Program-made: the position numbers and the translations under genes | Assembly (NCBI GenBank): GCA_023653785.1 | Contig: JAMKCH010014268.1 | Location: 1 to 64,000, forward strand | DNA: 64,000 nucleotides | From: Ophioderma brevispina | Lineage: Eukaryota > Echinodermata > Ophiuroidea > Amphilepidida > Ophiodermatidae | Direction: 5' to 3' | Part shown: piece after piece, positions 1 to 12,032 of the stretch | Position numbering within the stretch: the first letter of the stretch is position 1 | Layout of the letters: each line of letters opens with the position of its first letter | The notes under the pieces: model-generated | The model's database searches: none | Seen by the model: only the letters and a program-made list of their open reading frames with translations | Told to the model about the DNA's origin: nothing

Positions 1-1775
1 TTTATTAATTTTGCCAAACTTTACGTTGCAATTGGTCGAAATTCCCCCGAAACACAGAAGCCACTTTTCCCCCCTGCCCCCCAAGTCATACAACCTGAAA
101 CCATCGATGACGTCATCACCATCCAGAAAAATCAGTAAAAGGGTGTCCTTGTTCATCATAGGGACGCACGCACGGGGATGCATTAAAGGTTCCATTTCTT
201 TTAATAGGTTACCCATTATCCACCGGGCCGTACATGTCAGTGTTTAGGAGTGCAATTTCATAGTGGTCATTTGACTCATTTCTCTGTTTAAGCATACAAC
301 AACCACACTAAAAAGTTTAACACTAGTGCTGTGCATGTTGGTATTAATGGCTACAAGAGGTAATCCTGTGTTTAGATGCTCTTTAGTTGGCATGCATCAG
401 TAACAGTTAATTCACATTTTTAGTTTCAGAGATTAGGGCTTCTTTTTGCGACTGAGGGTGAAAAGGGTCTCCTTTTTACTGAAATAGTCATGTGTTTTTG
501 GGTGGAAAATGAAAGTGTCAGCACCTGAGTGCACTAGTGGCCCCTGACAGCATTGATCCTAGCCTTACTTAACAGGATGACTTGCTGTCATGCAGAACAA
601 CCACAGACCGTAGGCGACTTTACTTCCAGAGCCGTAAGAACTGCTTGGAGGCAAATGAGAAGGGTGGCCACTGTCCCTTGCAGACGATGGCGGCCAAGCC
701 TCATTCGATATCGCACTCACCAAAATATCACAAATTTACAGCAATACGGATAGCAAATCACAAACCAATTTGGGTGGCTTAATATGGGTCGGTCGCGGTG
801 TTCCCCATGACTCACATACGTCCTCGTCCTCTTTCATACAAAAAATCCGAATAACCTTACAGTGAGTGAGTCCTCAGCTCAATCGGTTTTGGAATAAGAA
901 CATATTCCTTGACAACATATAACAAAATCAATATTTTCGTCAGATTTCACTTTTTATGTGTTAAAACCAATACAACGTCTACAATTGGGATTTCTTATCC
1001 GCCCTCCCCTGTGTCCTTTTCTTACCCCTGCATATGACACGTATATTATCATCGAGGCCTGGCAATCAAGCTACTGGTACAGATCATGCTTTTCCACGAC
1101 ATTTATAGCTTCAAATTCAACCTTTGTCCACAAGACCATCGTTGACACTAAGTAGACTAAGAAATGGTGTTCCAAGGATCGCTCCAAGCTTCACTGCATA
1201 AGCCATTACCTTACAGATACGAATTCCAAGAAATATGGGTTATGTAGAGATTCACTATGCTGAAAAAACACTGAGCGGAATGTTCATCAAAAGCTGCCTC
1301 CGCAAGGCCATAAACACTTTGGTAAAGTACCAGGACATTGTCACATATCGTTGAGCAAATTAAAAGTATCAACACCGTCATCTAAACCAGGGAAGCTAGA
1401 TTGAGCTCGATGGCGCTAGATGTATTGAGCTTATATGTCAACACATAAGACTTGAGTTTCAATCTACTATAGCTGGGGAGTTAAGGTTAAAGGTCATTCT
1501 CCTTTCACAAGAACCTTACAGTACACTGTGGTAAAATCACTGGTCAGCAGCTTGCTCACTATCCGTACAGTGTAAGCCCAGGAATAGAACCAGAAAGTAA
1601 TTGTTTGACGTGAGTCTTTGCTAGACCTTGTGATCTATTATTGGTTGGCCTAACCATTGAGCTTCCTTCGCTTGCAGGCATGCTACTCATAATCTAGAAG
1701 ACAAGTCAGTCACTAACCTAGCTGTAGCTTAGACACCATAGAGGACTGCCAAATCGTGTACGACGGACGCCATTT
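1..1775. other. AT-rich sequence without a recognised gene
   Basis: No domain, RNA gene or clear repeat was recognised. Between about 553 and 780 all three forward frames are open for some 60 codons, but none of the translations resembles a family I know. On the minus strand around 1130-1290 a short open frame (about 36 codons) is followed by an AAAG/GTTGAA donor-like site; this is too short to call. I see nothing else here. Confidence 0.4.
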
Positions 1776-2153
1776 TCAATGGGAATGAAAATTGGCCAGA
1801 GGACGAGGTTGAACGAGTTTGGGTTTATTCGTATTGAAAATTGTGTGGTACACGATTTGGTACTCCACAACTCTCTTTATAGCCCAAGTTAAAGCCCATC
1901 CACCACCACGTCCATCAAAAGAGATCAGTGTCATCTCACCTAATCCAGACACCAACTGCTCCCCCTGAAAGGAAATTGTTTCATCTATTCTACCAACTGA
2001 GACTATTATGCTCACTGGGTAGCCCAGGTTTTGCATGAGAAAAGGGTTTCGACATTCGTTCCTTTTTTTATTGCTGAATTGAACATACAGACATTTTAGT
2101 CTGACAAAAGTTAATGGAAAGAATAGTATTCGAAAAAGAGTTATGCCATTCAA
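1776..2153 (-). other. Exon-like open frame, unidentified (GGGW motif)
   Basis: A 125-codon open frame on the minus strand. Inside it a pyrimidine-rich TTTCCTTTCAG acceptor-like site (AG at 1966-1965) precedes a stop-free part whose translation contains ISFDGRGGGWALTW. A GGGW motif is found in fibrinogen-like and intelectin-like domains, but three or four residues are far too little to assign the family. The frame ends in TGA at 1776. A second open frame (2150-2407, minus) adjoins it upstream in another frame. It could be one exon of a host gene, a decayed exon, or chance. No matching donor or neighbouring exon was found. Confidence 0.15.
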
Positions 2154-2407
2154 TGATTCAAAAGCAAAGCTGTCTGTTCAAAGGGTCGAATTTCTTGAAA
2201 CTTATCTGTCCAACATGCTTTTGGGCGACTTTTTTCACAGCAGTTATCACTATGGCTGAGGATTAGGCCCTGCTGGGGTTCTGGGTGTGGTTCAACAAGT
2301 GGTGATCTGTCACATTGACACACTACCACTGGTGATTGGTGACCGACATAATGACGTATGCAGCAACGTTGCTCTTGTATGTCCAATGTCACCTTCTTGT
2401 ATGCCAT

Positions 2408-4699
2408 CGCTCCACAGTGCGAGTAATTGGCAGCAATTGCGGCCTGTTGCGCAAAGAACGCAATTTTGAGTTTTGATAGGGCATATTTCTCATCTATTCC
2501 TATATCTTTACGCCTTGTATCTAGATTAATATCTAGAGGTTGACTGCTTCAAGGCCAAAATGTAAATGGGTCTGACATCCCACCCTGTTGTACAGATATG
2601 AACACCATTCAGCTTATCTCAAATGCCCCTCTATTACCTGGCAATGGAGCGAGGTCTTGCAAAAATGAGGATTTCTGTTGAGATATATCCCCCTTTCAAG
2701 GTTCGCCTTCAAGGTAGATATACGCGTGTCTCAAAAGGATTGGCTGTTATTCTAATGGCTTTGCTCCCCTTTGGGATCACTCACCGTGGAATTTGGTTGT
2801 CAGCATGTAGCTTTGTCATTATCTTCTTATGCCTGCAAAAATTGAAAACATTCATCATCAACTTGTCCAAATATCGGCAGTTATGCAAGATCATCTACCG
2901 TTTCAACCTCTGCCAATGGGATAAACACAGTTAAGGAGTTGAGGGGATAAAACTTGGACTGAGCATTCAGCATAGTGTCTCTAACATAAATTTGTAGAGA
3001 TCTCACCTAACGTTACATTTTTTGGAATCCTTAAGACCCAGCAAACATTTCTGTGTGCTTTCTTCTAAAATATGAAGCATTCATAATATGACCTTTCATG
3101 CATTCCAACTTACTTATGCGACCGCTTGTACCACTTCATCTAGCCTTTCAGAATTTCCATCATTCTTTTTGTGCAAGCCAGGGGTGTAGAATTCTAGTAT
3201 GTGTAATGCCGCCTTCTCTTTGGTTGTAGTTGCTGCTACACTTGGGTGTGAAATGGCCAAACTCTTTTGCTGGTTTCTTCTAAAATGTCTAAACTTTAAG
3301 CTAGTTTAGATGACTTTACAACAGTTTTTCTTCGGGTGTGATGTTACTAAAAAAATCCCAAAGGACAATAGGAGGGTTTTGTAGGTCCACCTCTACGCAA
3401 ATATCTGCCGCAATCAAGACCATTGGTCCCAAAAAATGCCCACTTCTTTCCATGTTTCCACCCCAAATATTCGCATGTGCCTTACGATGGATCACAATTT
3501 TCCAATTTTGCTGAAAGCATACCAATATTTTTTGTCTGTCGCAGAGACCCTCTGTGTATAGTTTTTTGCAATATCAATGTATAAGAGCTATTGGGCTGAA
3601 TGCTCACTTAGTATTTCTTCCCTTCACTGCTAACTGTGTAAATCCATTGGCATAATTTGAAACGGTATGAGCTTGCATAACTTGCGATCTTTTACATAAG
3701 TTGTTGATGGAAGTTCTAATTCTTGCAGGATCAGAAGCGAATTAACAGGCTATTGCTAACTACAAAAATTCCCGGTTGAGTGATCCCAAATAGGGCGCAA
3801 GTCATGAGAATCTAGCACAATTTTTTTTGAGACACGCTGTATGGCTATGCTTCTCTGAATGGTACAAAATTCAATGACACATAACTTTCTATCATGTTGT
3901 TGGATATATCCACTCTCATAAATATGTATCATTAATCCTCCATAATTATAAAGTAATACAAAATCGGCCTGTCATTTTAAAAGTGCCCTCAAGTATTCTC
4001 CTGTGCAAAAGACACCCTCTATATTGTGCCTTTGGTAGGAATTAACCTGATCAGAGTGTTTCATTTCAGTACTGATGCAATGCTATGCATCAGTGATTAC
4101 GAGTTTCTAAAAACAACTCCTGTCATCCTTGGAATTCCTTTGTCAATACAAACAAGATACAGGCCTTACAGGATACATGTCTTGTAATTACAGAAAACGG
4201 TGGGTTAATTTTACATTCATTTCAGTTAATGTTGTACAGGAAATTAGCAGTGCTTAGATTTTGCTAAGGAACGCATGATGGAAAAATGTAGGAGGCCCGT
4301 TACTACATCCGTCAGTAGGTTTTTTGGAACAGGAGAGATAGTTTTTGCGTATTCAGAATGACTCAGATGAATCCTGAAATATGAAAAATATCACCAAAAC
4401 CCCCAAACATGTTTCAGCCACATCATAAAGTGGTAGAGAATTCCTTATTTATGATTATTATGGGATTTTGTGGCCATTTTGAAAGCGCCTTCTCCTGGCA
4501 AACCTGGACATCCGAGATTGGGCACATATCTGAAAATGTTAGTCTTAGTCCATACTACAAACTGTTGGAAGGAAAATTTGGTACTTTTATCACAAGTGTA
4601 CAATTATCTATATAGAGAGCTTATACAGCTGAACTATTATAAACATTTTTAAGGACAATAGTCTCCACACAGGCAAATTATTTACCTGTTGTGTTTAGG
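2408..4699. other. Unassigned AT-rich sequence
   Basis: No recognisable gene or complete element. A 69-codon open frame on the minus strand (3316-3525) begins near a CTTTCAG acceptor-like site, and the plus strand of the same stretch is also open for about 55 codons, so coding status is undecided. At 4460-4500 a short sequence (GGCCATTTTGAAAGCGCC) resembles part of the foldback arm unit described at 21.8 kb, too short to call a copy. Confidence 0.35.
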
Positions 4700-4707
4700 A
4701 AGTTAGG

Positions 4708-4772
4708 AACGCACACACACAAACAAACAAACATAACACACACCAACACAACACACACACCACAACACACAT
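4708..4772. repeat. CA-rich microsatellite
   Basis: Imperfect (CA)n/(CAAA)n tract of about 65 bp, interrupted by AA and CC dinucleotides. Simple-sequence DNA with no coding meaning. Confidence 0.85.
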
Positions 4773-6108
4773 GGGTTAGAAACAGGTACTTTTTTTTTTC
4801 CTTTCGATTGTTGGCTACTCTGGTTGTGATTCTTTGTATTGTGATTTTGTTGTAATGTTTTCTTAGACATTTCAGTAATGTGCTATAGACGCGAAGCTAC
4901 TAGACAACGCTGAAACGTGTCCTAAAGAACTTGTAAACGGTTCCCACGCTTCGTAGAAGTTGCCCCCGCAACTGTCAAGGACGTGCTTTTCTTTTCAAAC
5001 GCAACATCTCCTTTTCATAGTCTCGCTGTTTCAATTATAATAATAAAATAACCTGTTTGAAAACGCTCCTAGATGACTCTCCCACTCGCCAAGCACGTCA
5101 AAGACTAATAATAAACACTAATTTAGTCTGCCTAATGGATTGAGCGTAAAAAAAAAAAAAAATATTGGAGCGAGGAAGAAAATGAGGTTTGGACACCCAT
5201 TCCGGAGTTTCATTCCATATTGTCAGTGCAAGTATGGGCGGTTAATCAGTAGGGTTTACTTAATTACCAAGCCCCAGTGACACGACAAACAGAGATAGAG
5301 AAAAGCTTAATGAAACTTCATGGGTCACCACAGACAGCTAGTAATCGTGTCACGATTCATGACGGCGACTAATTATTGGCTTTCGAAAATTTTTTATCGT
5401 AACTCCCTTGACCGAATGACAGCCCAATTCTGTGAATTAAGTATTAAATGTCAAAATAAGTAGATCAACAAATAAAAACAATTTCCTCGACGGGAAGATT
5501 TAGATTTAAAGCAAAACATTAACACCAAATATTGCATGAAGGAAGATGTGTCCACGATTTTCACTAATCAGAATATTGTGATACGCATACCATGGCACCA
5601 TCCCCGAGTGATATGATTCCTGGCGAGTAAGCTACTAGTGTGCGGGGTATTGTAAATTCCAAATGCCTTTATTTCATGTAAGAATAATGACTGATGTCCC
5701 CGATTCATAGGTTTTTTCAAGAATGTGCTACCTACTGTTTATTTGTTATTTATTAATATTTATTAGATTAGAGGCGAGAAAGCCCGTTTATTCCATTTTA
5801 ATAGTAAACACTTAAGTGCACTCCCGTTGGTATGGGGGCCCTCTGAAAACTACTTGCTGTTGGGATTTCTTACCAAAACTCCGGTCATTGATGGAGTACA
5901 TCAACATGACCACATAACTGAAAAAGAAAAAATGAAAATAGCTTGTACCGATTCATAGTGGCACTTTCCCGAAGGAATTTTTCCATAAATTTTGGCTCGT
6001 AATAGGAGAACATATACATTTACATTGCTGAAATAAGAAATAAAAAAAAGTTACTCCAGAATGATGTTAGGGGCAAAACAGGTTTGAATATACTTCTTTT
6101 TACCAGAA
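4773..6108. other. Unassigned AT-rich sequence
   Basis: Contains an A15 tract at about 5148-5162 and no open frame longer than about 60 codons. No motif, RNA gene or element end was recognised. Confidence 0.35.
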
Positions 6109-6237
6109 ACACGCTATGGCCGATTTTTCTTTTCACCAAAATATGCTGATATTTAGGCAATCACATAAAAGTTTGGGCAAAAATATTGAAGCGTTAAAAC
6201 ATGGGGCGCGAAAAACAAAAATCTTGGGTCCACATGT
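6109..6237 (+). repeat. Dispersed repeat family R1, copy 1
   Basis: About 130 bp matching 11,884-12,015 in the same orientation. Shared blocks include TATGGCCGATTTTT, ACCAAAATATGC, TGATATTTAGGCA and GGGCAAAAATA, ending near a GTGTCCAC/GGTCCAC block. The copies have diverged by substitutions and small indels. No terminal inverted repeat or reading frame is evident, so this is probably a fragment of an older element. Just downstream (about 6350-6400) TGGTGTAGTGG resembles a tRNA A box, without a convincing B box. Confidence 0.65.
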
Positions 6238-6917
6238 GTGTGCAGAGATTCTATTTAAATTCGGCAGACTAAACTAAGTACCACACATTGAGGCGTGGTG
6301 AACGTTACCTATGGATCGAAATACTTGACTAAATAGAAGGTATACTATTTGTTTGTTGGTGTAGTGGTCAGATTGCTTCCACGCAGGTTTTGTCTCCTCA
6401 CTCACGTCTACATGACGTAAAACCAATCAGTTCAATGCCGAGAGCCGTAAATCGTGCATTTTAGTTTTCAACAAAAATCGAGTTCAACATTTTTTTTAAA
6501 ATAAAATTACCAAAAAAAAGTTAAGCAGAACTTTTTTTTAATACATCGCGAAATTTACAAATGCGCGCGTCAGGTTGACACAAACTATTTTTTTTTTTTT
6601 GGCTTGACGTGGTGCCATCACTAGTACTGATCAGACCCTTTACGGAATTATTTTACAGGGAAAAGTAACGATCCGGAGGACGATGATTTAATTAATCTGC
6701 AAAAGTTTTCTTGACTTTAAATTATGGAAATAACCTTTTATCAAAATTAAATGAGATTATTGCCAATACTTGATCCTGCATATCAACATCATTACTGAAG
6801 GAATCTCGTGATGTTCTACTTCTATAAAAGTAGGCGGTTTTTTTCATTCGCTTACAATTCTATCACTGAAATCTGCGATTGTCAATCTTGAAATGAGGCT
6901 AAGCCAACCTGGAAGTG

Positions 6918-7065
6918 CTAAATAACTATAGACCAGTGTCTAATCATCCTTTCATCAGTAAAGTAATTGATCATTTAATGCCTATCCCACCTCAAGGCTA
7001 TTTAGATCAAACCAGTTTGAGAACAACATCCAATCTGCTTATTGAAGTCAACATTACGCGCAAAG
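6918..7065 (+). pseudogene. Non-LTR retrotransposon reverse-transcriptase fragment
   Basis: The plus strand translates to a short stretch containing LNNYRPVSNHPFISKVIDHL, the classic start of the reverse-transcriptase domain of CR1/L2/Jockey-type LINEs (N-Y-R-P-x-S, then K-x-x-E/D). It continues for some 45 codons and then loses similarity. A sequence reading FTNDT near 7300 may be a decayed relative of the YADD active-site box, but the intervening part is not readable. Neither endonuclease nor a 3' tail was found here. A short, old fragment, not a functional gene. Confidence 0.7.
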
Positions 7066-8524
7066 TTGTCTGCAGCATTTGGAACTGACCATCATCTCCA
7101 AAATCAGTTGAAAAATCATAGTGATGCCAATGACTTGGCCTGAGTCCCAGTATCCGATAGTCATCAAATTGTAGCTGTTGGCATTATCCATCAAGCAGCC
7201 TAAGTACAGATTACCAAAGTGTTCCACAATTGGACCAGATTATTTAAGTTTAAACAGCACCCAATGCGTCGATTTGTCAGATTGTGGCATCAAGGGAGCG
7301 ATGTTTACTAATGATACTGTTATGGCCTAAAAGGGGGAAAATTATTTTGAGTGCTTGTATCATCGTATTTTTGCTCCTATCTCAATTTCATCATTATGGA
7401 ATTAATTTGAGTGGATTACAATAGTAGAATACTCGCCTATCTCTTACTGGAGTTTTCATCCCTGGTCATGATGTAATATATCATACTAAATTGCTGCTAT
7501 TATTACCACTGTTATAATGACCCACTTTCGGTAAAATTTCCTTTGTTTCTTTGTTTTAAAATATGTAAAATTTTTCTAGACTACTAACATGAAGATATGT
7601 CTATTTCTGTTTTTTTCTATCTGTCGATTCTGTCTGTCGGCTGTCTGTCCGTCATGCGTTTTTTGTAATGCTTGACATATGGAAGCTGATATTTGGCATG
7701 AAGGTAGGACAGGACAGTGTGACCTTTGTTAGCAGGGTTTCAGAGTGATCCAAAAGGTAACGATCATCTAGAGGTCAATTTGCGTATAAATGCCCTATAA
7801 TCACCAAATTTGGTCAAAAGGACCGCTGACCTGAGCACAAAACAAATCTGAAGACAAAGGGCACACACATAGGTTAAAGGTCACACACAGGGCTAAATGC
7901 ACTAGTTCAAAACTAAAGATGGCCATCACCTATAGACTTTGTAGACCTTTTTCATATGAAATGTACAATGGAAATGATAAATTTGCACGAAAAATATCAA
8001 CAGGAGGGTCAATGACATAATAAGAAAATGTTTTAACTTACTTTAAAATAATCTAAACAAATCCCCATAATGACCTTGAACAGTTATCCCCTTATAGCTA
8101 CCGAACTATTGCCCGATAGATAAGGCAAACTATACATTATGTTAACCTTTGGAGTCTGGCAAACACGTTGGTGTACAATATTTGGATTTTGGTAGGCATA
8201 CACAAATTGTTATCATTGCACATCAGGGTCTGTTATACAAAGTGCCAAGGTGTCAGTGATTTCGGACATATGTGGAAATGCAATCACATCAAGCACATAT
8301 TTTAAGAATAATGTTGTCCAAACTCATTTTAAAGATAAGAAAATACAAACGTTTTGGGCAAAATGTGTACGTCAAGCAACTTTGATAAAAAAAAATTTTT
8401 TTAATGCGAGACTCTTGATAGCCGGTTTACCACACTGAATCCTCAGCAACAATACGGAAAACCCGGACACAATAGTGTGTGTAGACACCATTGATCAATG
8501 AAGTATTCCCTTCTTATTCCATAG
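7066..8524. other. Unassigned AT-rich sequence
   Basis: Contains a CTGTCTGTCGGCTGTCTGTCC imperfect CTGT repeat at about 7618-7650 and a stretch (7680-7900) with the phrase CACCAAATTTGGTCAAAAGGACC, possibly an old repeat. No gene recognised. Confidence 0.35.
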
Positions 8525-8795
8525 CCTTGAAATACAAATGGTGCGTTACTTTTTTTTCAAGCGTATAGTTGATATGAAAAAGAAGGTGAAATTTCAAGAG
8601 TGCTTCAACAGCTATCATTTCGATACCCATGTTGATCTTCTGACATACTTTGAACCCCTAGGAACCCCAGGAGATCTGTGCGTAATTTTGATATATCCAC
8701 GAAATTTTATAGTCAGTGCATTAACAGGAGCCTTCCTAAATGCGTCAATTAAAAAACCAGTAAAGCATGAACTTTCCACTGTGCTCCAAGGTTAA
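8525..8795 (+). other. Exon-like open frame, unidentified
   Basis: An acceptor-like TATTCCATAG is followed by an open frame of about 89 codons ending in TAA at 8793-8795; the first ATG in it is at 8538. The translation is of mixed, protein-like composition (for example DTHVDLLTYFEPLGTPGD) rather than the Lys/Asn/Ile-rich output of random AT-rich DNA. A possible donor, CCAAG/GTTAAT, lies at its end. No family recognised. It could be an internal exon leading to one of the small exon-like pieces at 9.1-9.3 kb, or chance. Confidence 0.2.
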
Positions 8796-8861
8796 TTACC
8801 CTTTACGTATTATTTCGTGGGAATGCATGACTCAGATTCCTTTCCACTTCACCTCGTAGGT

Positions 8862-9097
8862 AGTTCGATGAATCAGGTAGATATTAGTCAAAGTCAAGGA
8901 TTCTGTGATTGATAATGAGTAGTATGGTAGTCTCTTTTGAGATTTGACATAAAGTTTACAACGGAATAATAAGTAATGTACTTGTAATAGTTCATTGTGG
9001 TATGTAAAATCTACAGTGTTTCTTTGAGATTTCAAGCTTGATTCATGCCGTTATTGTAGTAGGTTCTTGTGTGTTTTTCAGTAGATGTCCTCGTTAC
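8862..9097 (+). repeat. Dispersed repeat family R2, copy 1
   Basis: About 235 bp; the part from about 8937 matches 11,268-11,440 in direct orientation. Shared blocks include GAGATTTGA, TAAGTAAT, ATGTAAAATCTACA, AGATTTCAAGCT and the pattern TTNTTGTG near the end. The first part (GATGAATCAGGT, GTCAAAGTC) also appears at about 10,403-10,440. Unclassified and non-coding. Confidence 0.55.
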
Positions 9098-9136
9098 AAT
9101 ACTACTCACATGATAAGAAAGACTGTTTACTTACAG

Positions 9137-9335
9137 AGGGTTGGAATGAGTCCATCCCACAATGGACACAATACACACATCCACCATTGGGAAGGTCGCC
9201 TTAATAAGGTATGTAATCCCACCAAAATCCTTTTCTTCACATATAAAACTCTGAATTTTACATTGGTTTCAGCCCATAAAGTACGAGTACTTAAGGAATT
9301 TTTATTATCCTCATGAAATGTTTTATGGTCCTTAA
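9137..9335 (+). other. Possible two-exon 3' gene end
   Basis: A TTTACTTACAG acceptor-like site precedes 72 bp (9137-9208) ending in AATAAG followed by GTATGT, a near-consensus donor. After 64 bp an acceptor-like TTGGTTTCAG precedes 63 bp (9273-9335) that joins in the same phase and reads PIKYEYLRNFYYPHEMFYGP before TAA. The first piece is open in more than one frame, so the joined reading is not certain. The intron would be unusually short. No family recognised. An RNA read crossing 9208/9273 would settle it. Confidence 0.2.
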
Positions 9336-9499
9336 ACTTCTTGAACACTTTTTATCCCTAAGTACTGACGTGTGTTTAGTACAGTATAGGATCATTTCAA
9401 TGCAATTATTGGAATTGATTTCAAAACACCCTATTTTTTAGTTTCGAGTACTGGGTATAAATATTTCATTCTTTCCCTTTAAATAAAAAAAAAAAACAA

Positions 9500-9580
9500 A
9501 GAAGTTCCTTGACCGGTATTGAACCCAAGACCTACACATTGCCAGAGGGGCGCTGTACCATTGAATTAAAGCCACTATTA
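9500..9580 (-). repeat. tRNA-like sequence, possibly a SINE head
   Basis: On the minus strand GGTTCAATACC exactly fits the RNA polymerase III B-box consensus GGTTCRANNCC, and about 40 bp upstream TTCAATGGTACAGCGC resembles the D-arm/A-box of a tRNA. The T stem and acceptor stem do not pair well, so this is not a functional tRNA gene. A T-rich run follows on the same strand. A tRNA-derived SINE remnant or a tRNA pseudogene would both fit. Confidence 0.35.
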
Positions 9581-11267
9581 GTATTTTTTCCAAGTTCAAA
9601 ATGCCCATTTTGTTTCTAAATTACTAGTCTTCGGTAATATAAACCCCTATATTACTGTTCTTTGTGAAAAAAAAAAACACACTAAAGCATTTTAAAGTGG
9701 TCTTAAAAATGCCATTTACGACTTTTGTCTACTTATAAAAGTCCGGATCCCGACTTTTATTAGTAAGCAATGCATAAAAATTCGTAATTCTTAACAAAAC
9801 GGCGTTGTTGTAAGCCTAGCCCCTTACAGGGGTCTCTACTACAACAATTTCCAATACAACAGCAAAAAAAAATGGGGGCGCGATTTTTTTTACATTTTGA
9901 AGAAATCGCTGATAGTTGCTTTAAGTTGTTGTATCGAAACGCCAGACAGACAGACTGTCTCCTCCCCTAAAATCAAACTAATAATAATATCTAATCCATC
10001 AAACGTATAAAAAAATCTTCCTTTTTATTGCATCCAATTTGGTGAACCCTAACGGAATATGTTATCAATTGAACACAAGGATGAAATACCATTTAAGTTA
10101 GTTTCACGTATAGGTCCAAAACATTAAAATGTGTAAATAAAATAGAGGTTAGTCAAGGGTTCTCCTGTACCTCTTGTTAAAAGTATAGAAGATAAAAATA
10201 TTTTTAATTATAGCAAATTACCTAAAACGTTGGTCACGTTAAAAAATCCGCATATTTAAGCAGTATGTTGTTACGTTCTTAAGAGTGTCGTATAGACCGC
10301 CATGTCGCATTCTGTCTACCTAATCAAATATAATAGCTTACAATTTCCTTGCCTCATATCGTAGGCGGCGGGACAACTCTTAAGTTCTACTCCTGTCCAG
10401 CTAGATGAATCAGGTCGTTATGGGTCAAAGTCGACAATATTTATTTGGAAATAAAAAATGAATGGAACTAAATATCGATCAATGTTATCGTGAATAAAAG
10501 AGTCTATGTTTTCAAAATTTACACGCGGTAATCCTTAACCATTCACGTGATTTTGTACGTAAATAGCATAGAGGCGTCCTGGTGGCGGACGCTTCAGGTA
10601 TTGGCAAAAGTACACTTACACCATGATACCGGCAAAAGTACACTTGTACAGACATAAAGGTCTGCACAGGTAACAATTCTTTTTCATATGAAAGTCATAC
10701 CTCTCATCGGTTTAAACACAAATAAATCATATCTGCATTTGTAGAGCTATGATCAATTCTTAAACACTTGTTAGAAAACGCACTCTTTTTGGAGTGCATC
10801 TGGAGCTTTAATAACACGGGGCCCAACATTTCAGTTTATTCTAATGATTGTAGCGTTCATATAGCTCATATTGTAAATGTGGCCAGTAGTTTCGGTAGGG
10901 ATTTGAAGTCAATGTGGAGTGGTTAAACCAGCGTTTAAATACACTTGCTACTTTAAAAAGATATGCGTGTTTTGTAAACATAAACAACATTCTTATGTTT
11001 CTTCCAAATCTGACGAGTTACCGTTGACAAAAACGGTAATGTCCACGTTTAAGCATATCGATGGGTGATAATTAATAGCATGACAGTGTCTAAAGGGCGA
11101 TTTAAAAAGTACAACCAATAAGAAATAATAATGGATTTTACCGAATTAATCCCTGTGTTAGATACCATGTTTAATCAGCTTTCACAAGAATTTTAAATTT
11201 TTAAATCGATCCAGGTATTCACAGAAATATTGGAGAAATATAATCGCTCAATTTGGTTTACTTTTTT
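9581..11267. other. Unassigned AT-rich sequence
   Basis: Contains a partial relative of family R2 at about 10,400-10,580, a near-palindrome around 9803-9852 (GTTGTTGTAAG against CTACTACAACAA), and a duplicated GGCAAAAGTACACTT at about 10,603 and 10,632. No gene recognised. Confidence 0.35.
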
Positions 11268-11440
11268 GACTCACATAGAGATTTGACTCCAAGTTCACAA
11301 CGGTTAAATAAGTAATAGACTTGTTATAGGTCAACATGATGTGTAAAATCTACAACAAGTATTTCTCTAAGATTTCAAGCTCAATCCATTACGTGATTAT
11401 AGTACGTCCTTTTGTGAATATAGAATGGATGTTATCGAAA
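11268..11440 (+). repeat. Dispersed repeat family R2, copy 2
   Basis: Direct-orientation relative of the second part of 8862-9097, about 170 bp, with matching blocks GAGATTTGA, AAATAAGTAATA, GTGTAAAATCTACA and AAGATTTCAAGCT. Diverged by substitutions and small indels. Confidence 0.5.
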
Positions 11441-11599
11441 AAAAACGTACGAAAATACAAAAAAGCCTCAAGATTTCCATATGTACCTCCTTCAAATTTC
11501 TACATGTAACCTATATTTTTTAAATTTGGCCTTAGAAAAATTTGGCCATAGAATTTTAAAGGGGGACATATGGAACTCTTTCCCACAAAACATGAAACA

Positions 11600-11702
11600 C
11601 CTCCCAAAAGAAAACAAAAACAAAAAAAGAAAACAACGAAACAAGAACAAAATAAAAAACAACAACTACAAACAAAAACACAAACATAAAACAAAAACAT
11701 AA
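11600..11702. repeat. A/C-rich low-complexity tract
   Basis: About 100 bp made almost only of A and C on the plus strand (AAAACAAAAACAAAAA type). It creates open frames on both strands whose translations are Lys/Asn/Thr-rich or Phe/Cys-rich; these are artefacts of composition, not genes. Confidence 0.8.
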
Positions 11703-11883
11703 TGAAATGCTAGCAACCGTTATTATGAGCGCTTTTTCCGGGTAAGTTAGATGGATATAGTTTATTCTTTAAAAACAAACATAGTTCGGGCTCCATAGAA
11801 GATAACGGAATAAAGCGTGAAACTAATGTTGCGTGAAGAGCCAACTGAATTGAGTGTCCTGTTCTTTTAAATTAGCATAATAT

Positions 11884-12015
11884 CGCCATGGCCGATTTTT
11901 TTTTTACCAAAATATGCGCAACTGATATTTAGGCATTTACATAAAATTTTGGGCAAAAATAATTTCCCGCTAAAAACGGCGCACGAAAAACAAAATGCTG
12001 TGTCCACGTGGACCT
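11884..12015 (+). repeat. Dispersed repeat family R1, copy 2
   Basis: Direct-orientation relative of 6109-6237 (shared ATGGCCGATTTTT, ACCAAAATATGC, TGATATTTAGGCA, TTTTGGGCAAAAAT, GTGTCCAC). It abuts a copy of the MITE family that starts at about 12,033, which suggests nested or adjacent insertion. Confidence 0.65.
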
Positions 12016-12032
12016 CCCCCCTTATACATTTA

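Noticed and set aside
4440..4600. Solo FBX arm unit
   Set aside because: Only an 18-base stretch (GGCCATTTTGAAAGCGCC) matches; surrounding sequence does not align.
11481..11702. Open frames over the A/C-rich tract on both strands
   Set aside because: Translations are Lys/Asn/Gln-rich or Phe/Cys-rich low complexity caused by base composition.
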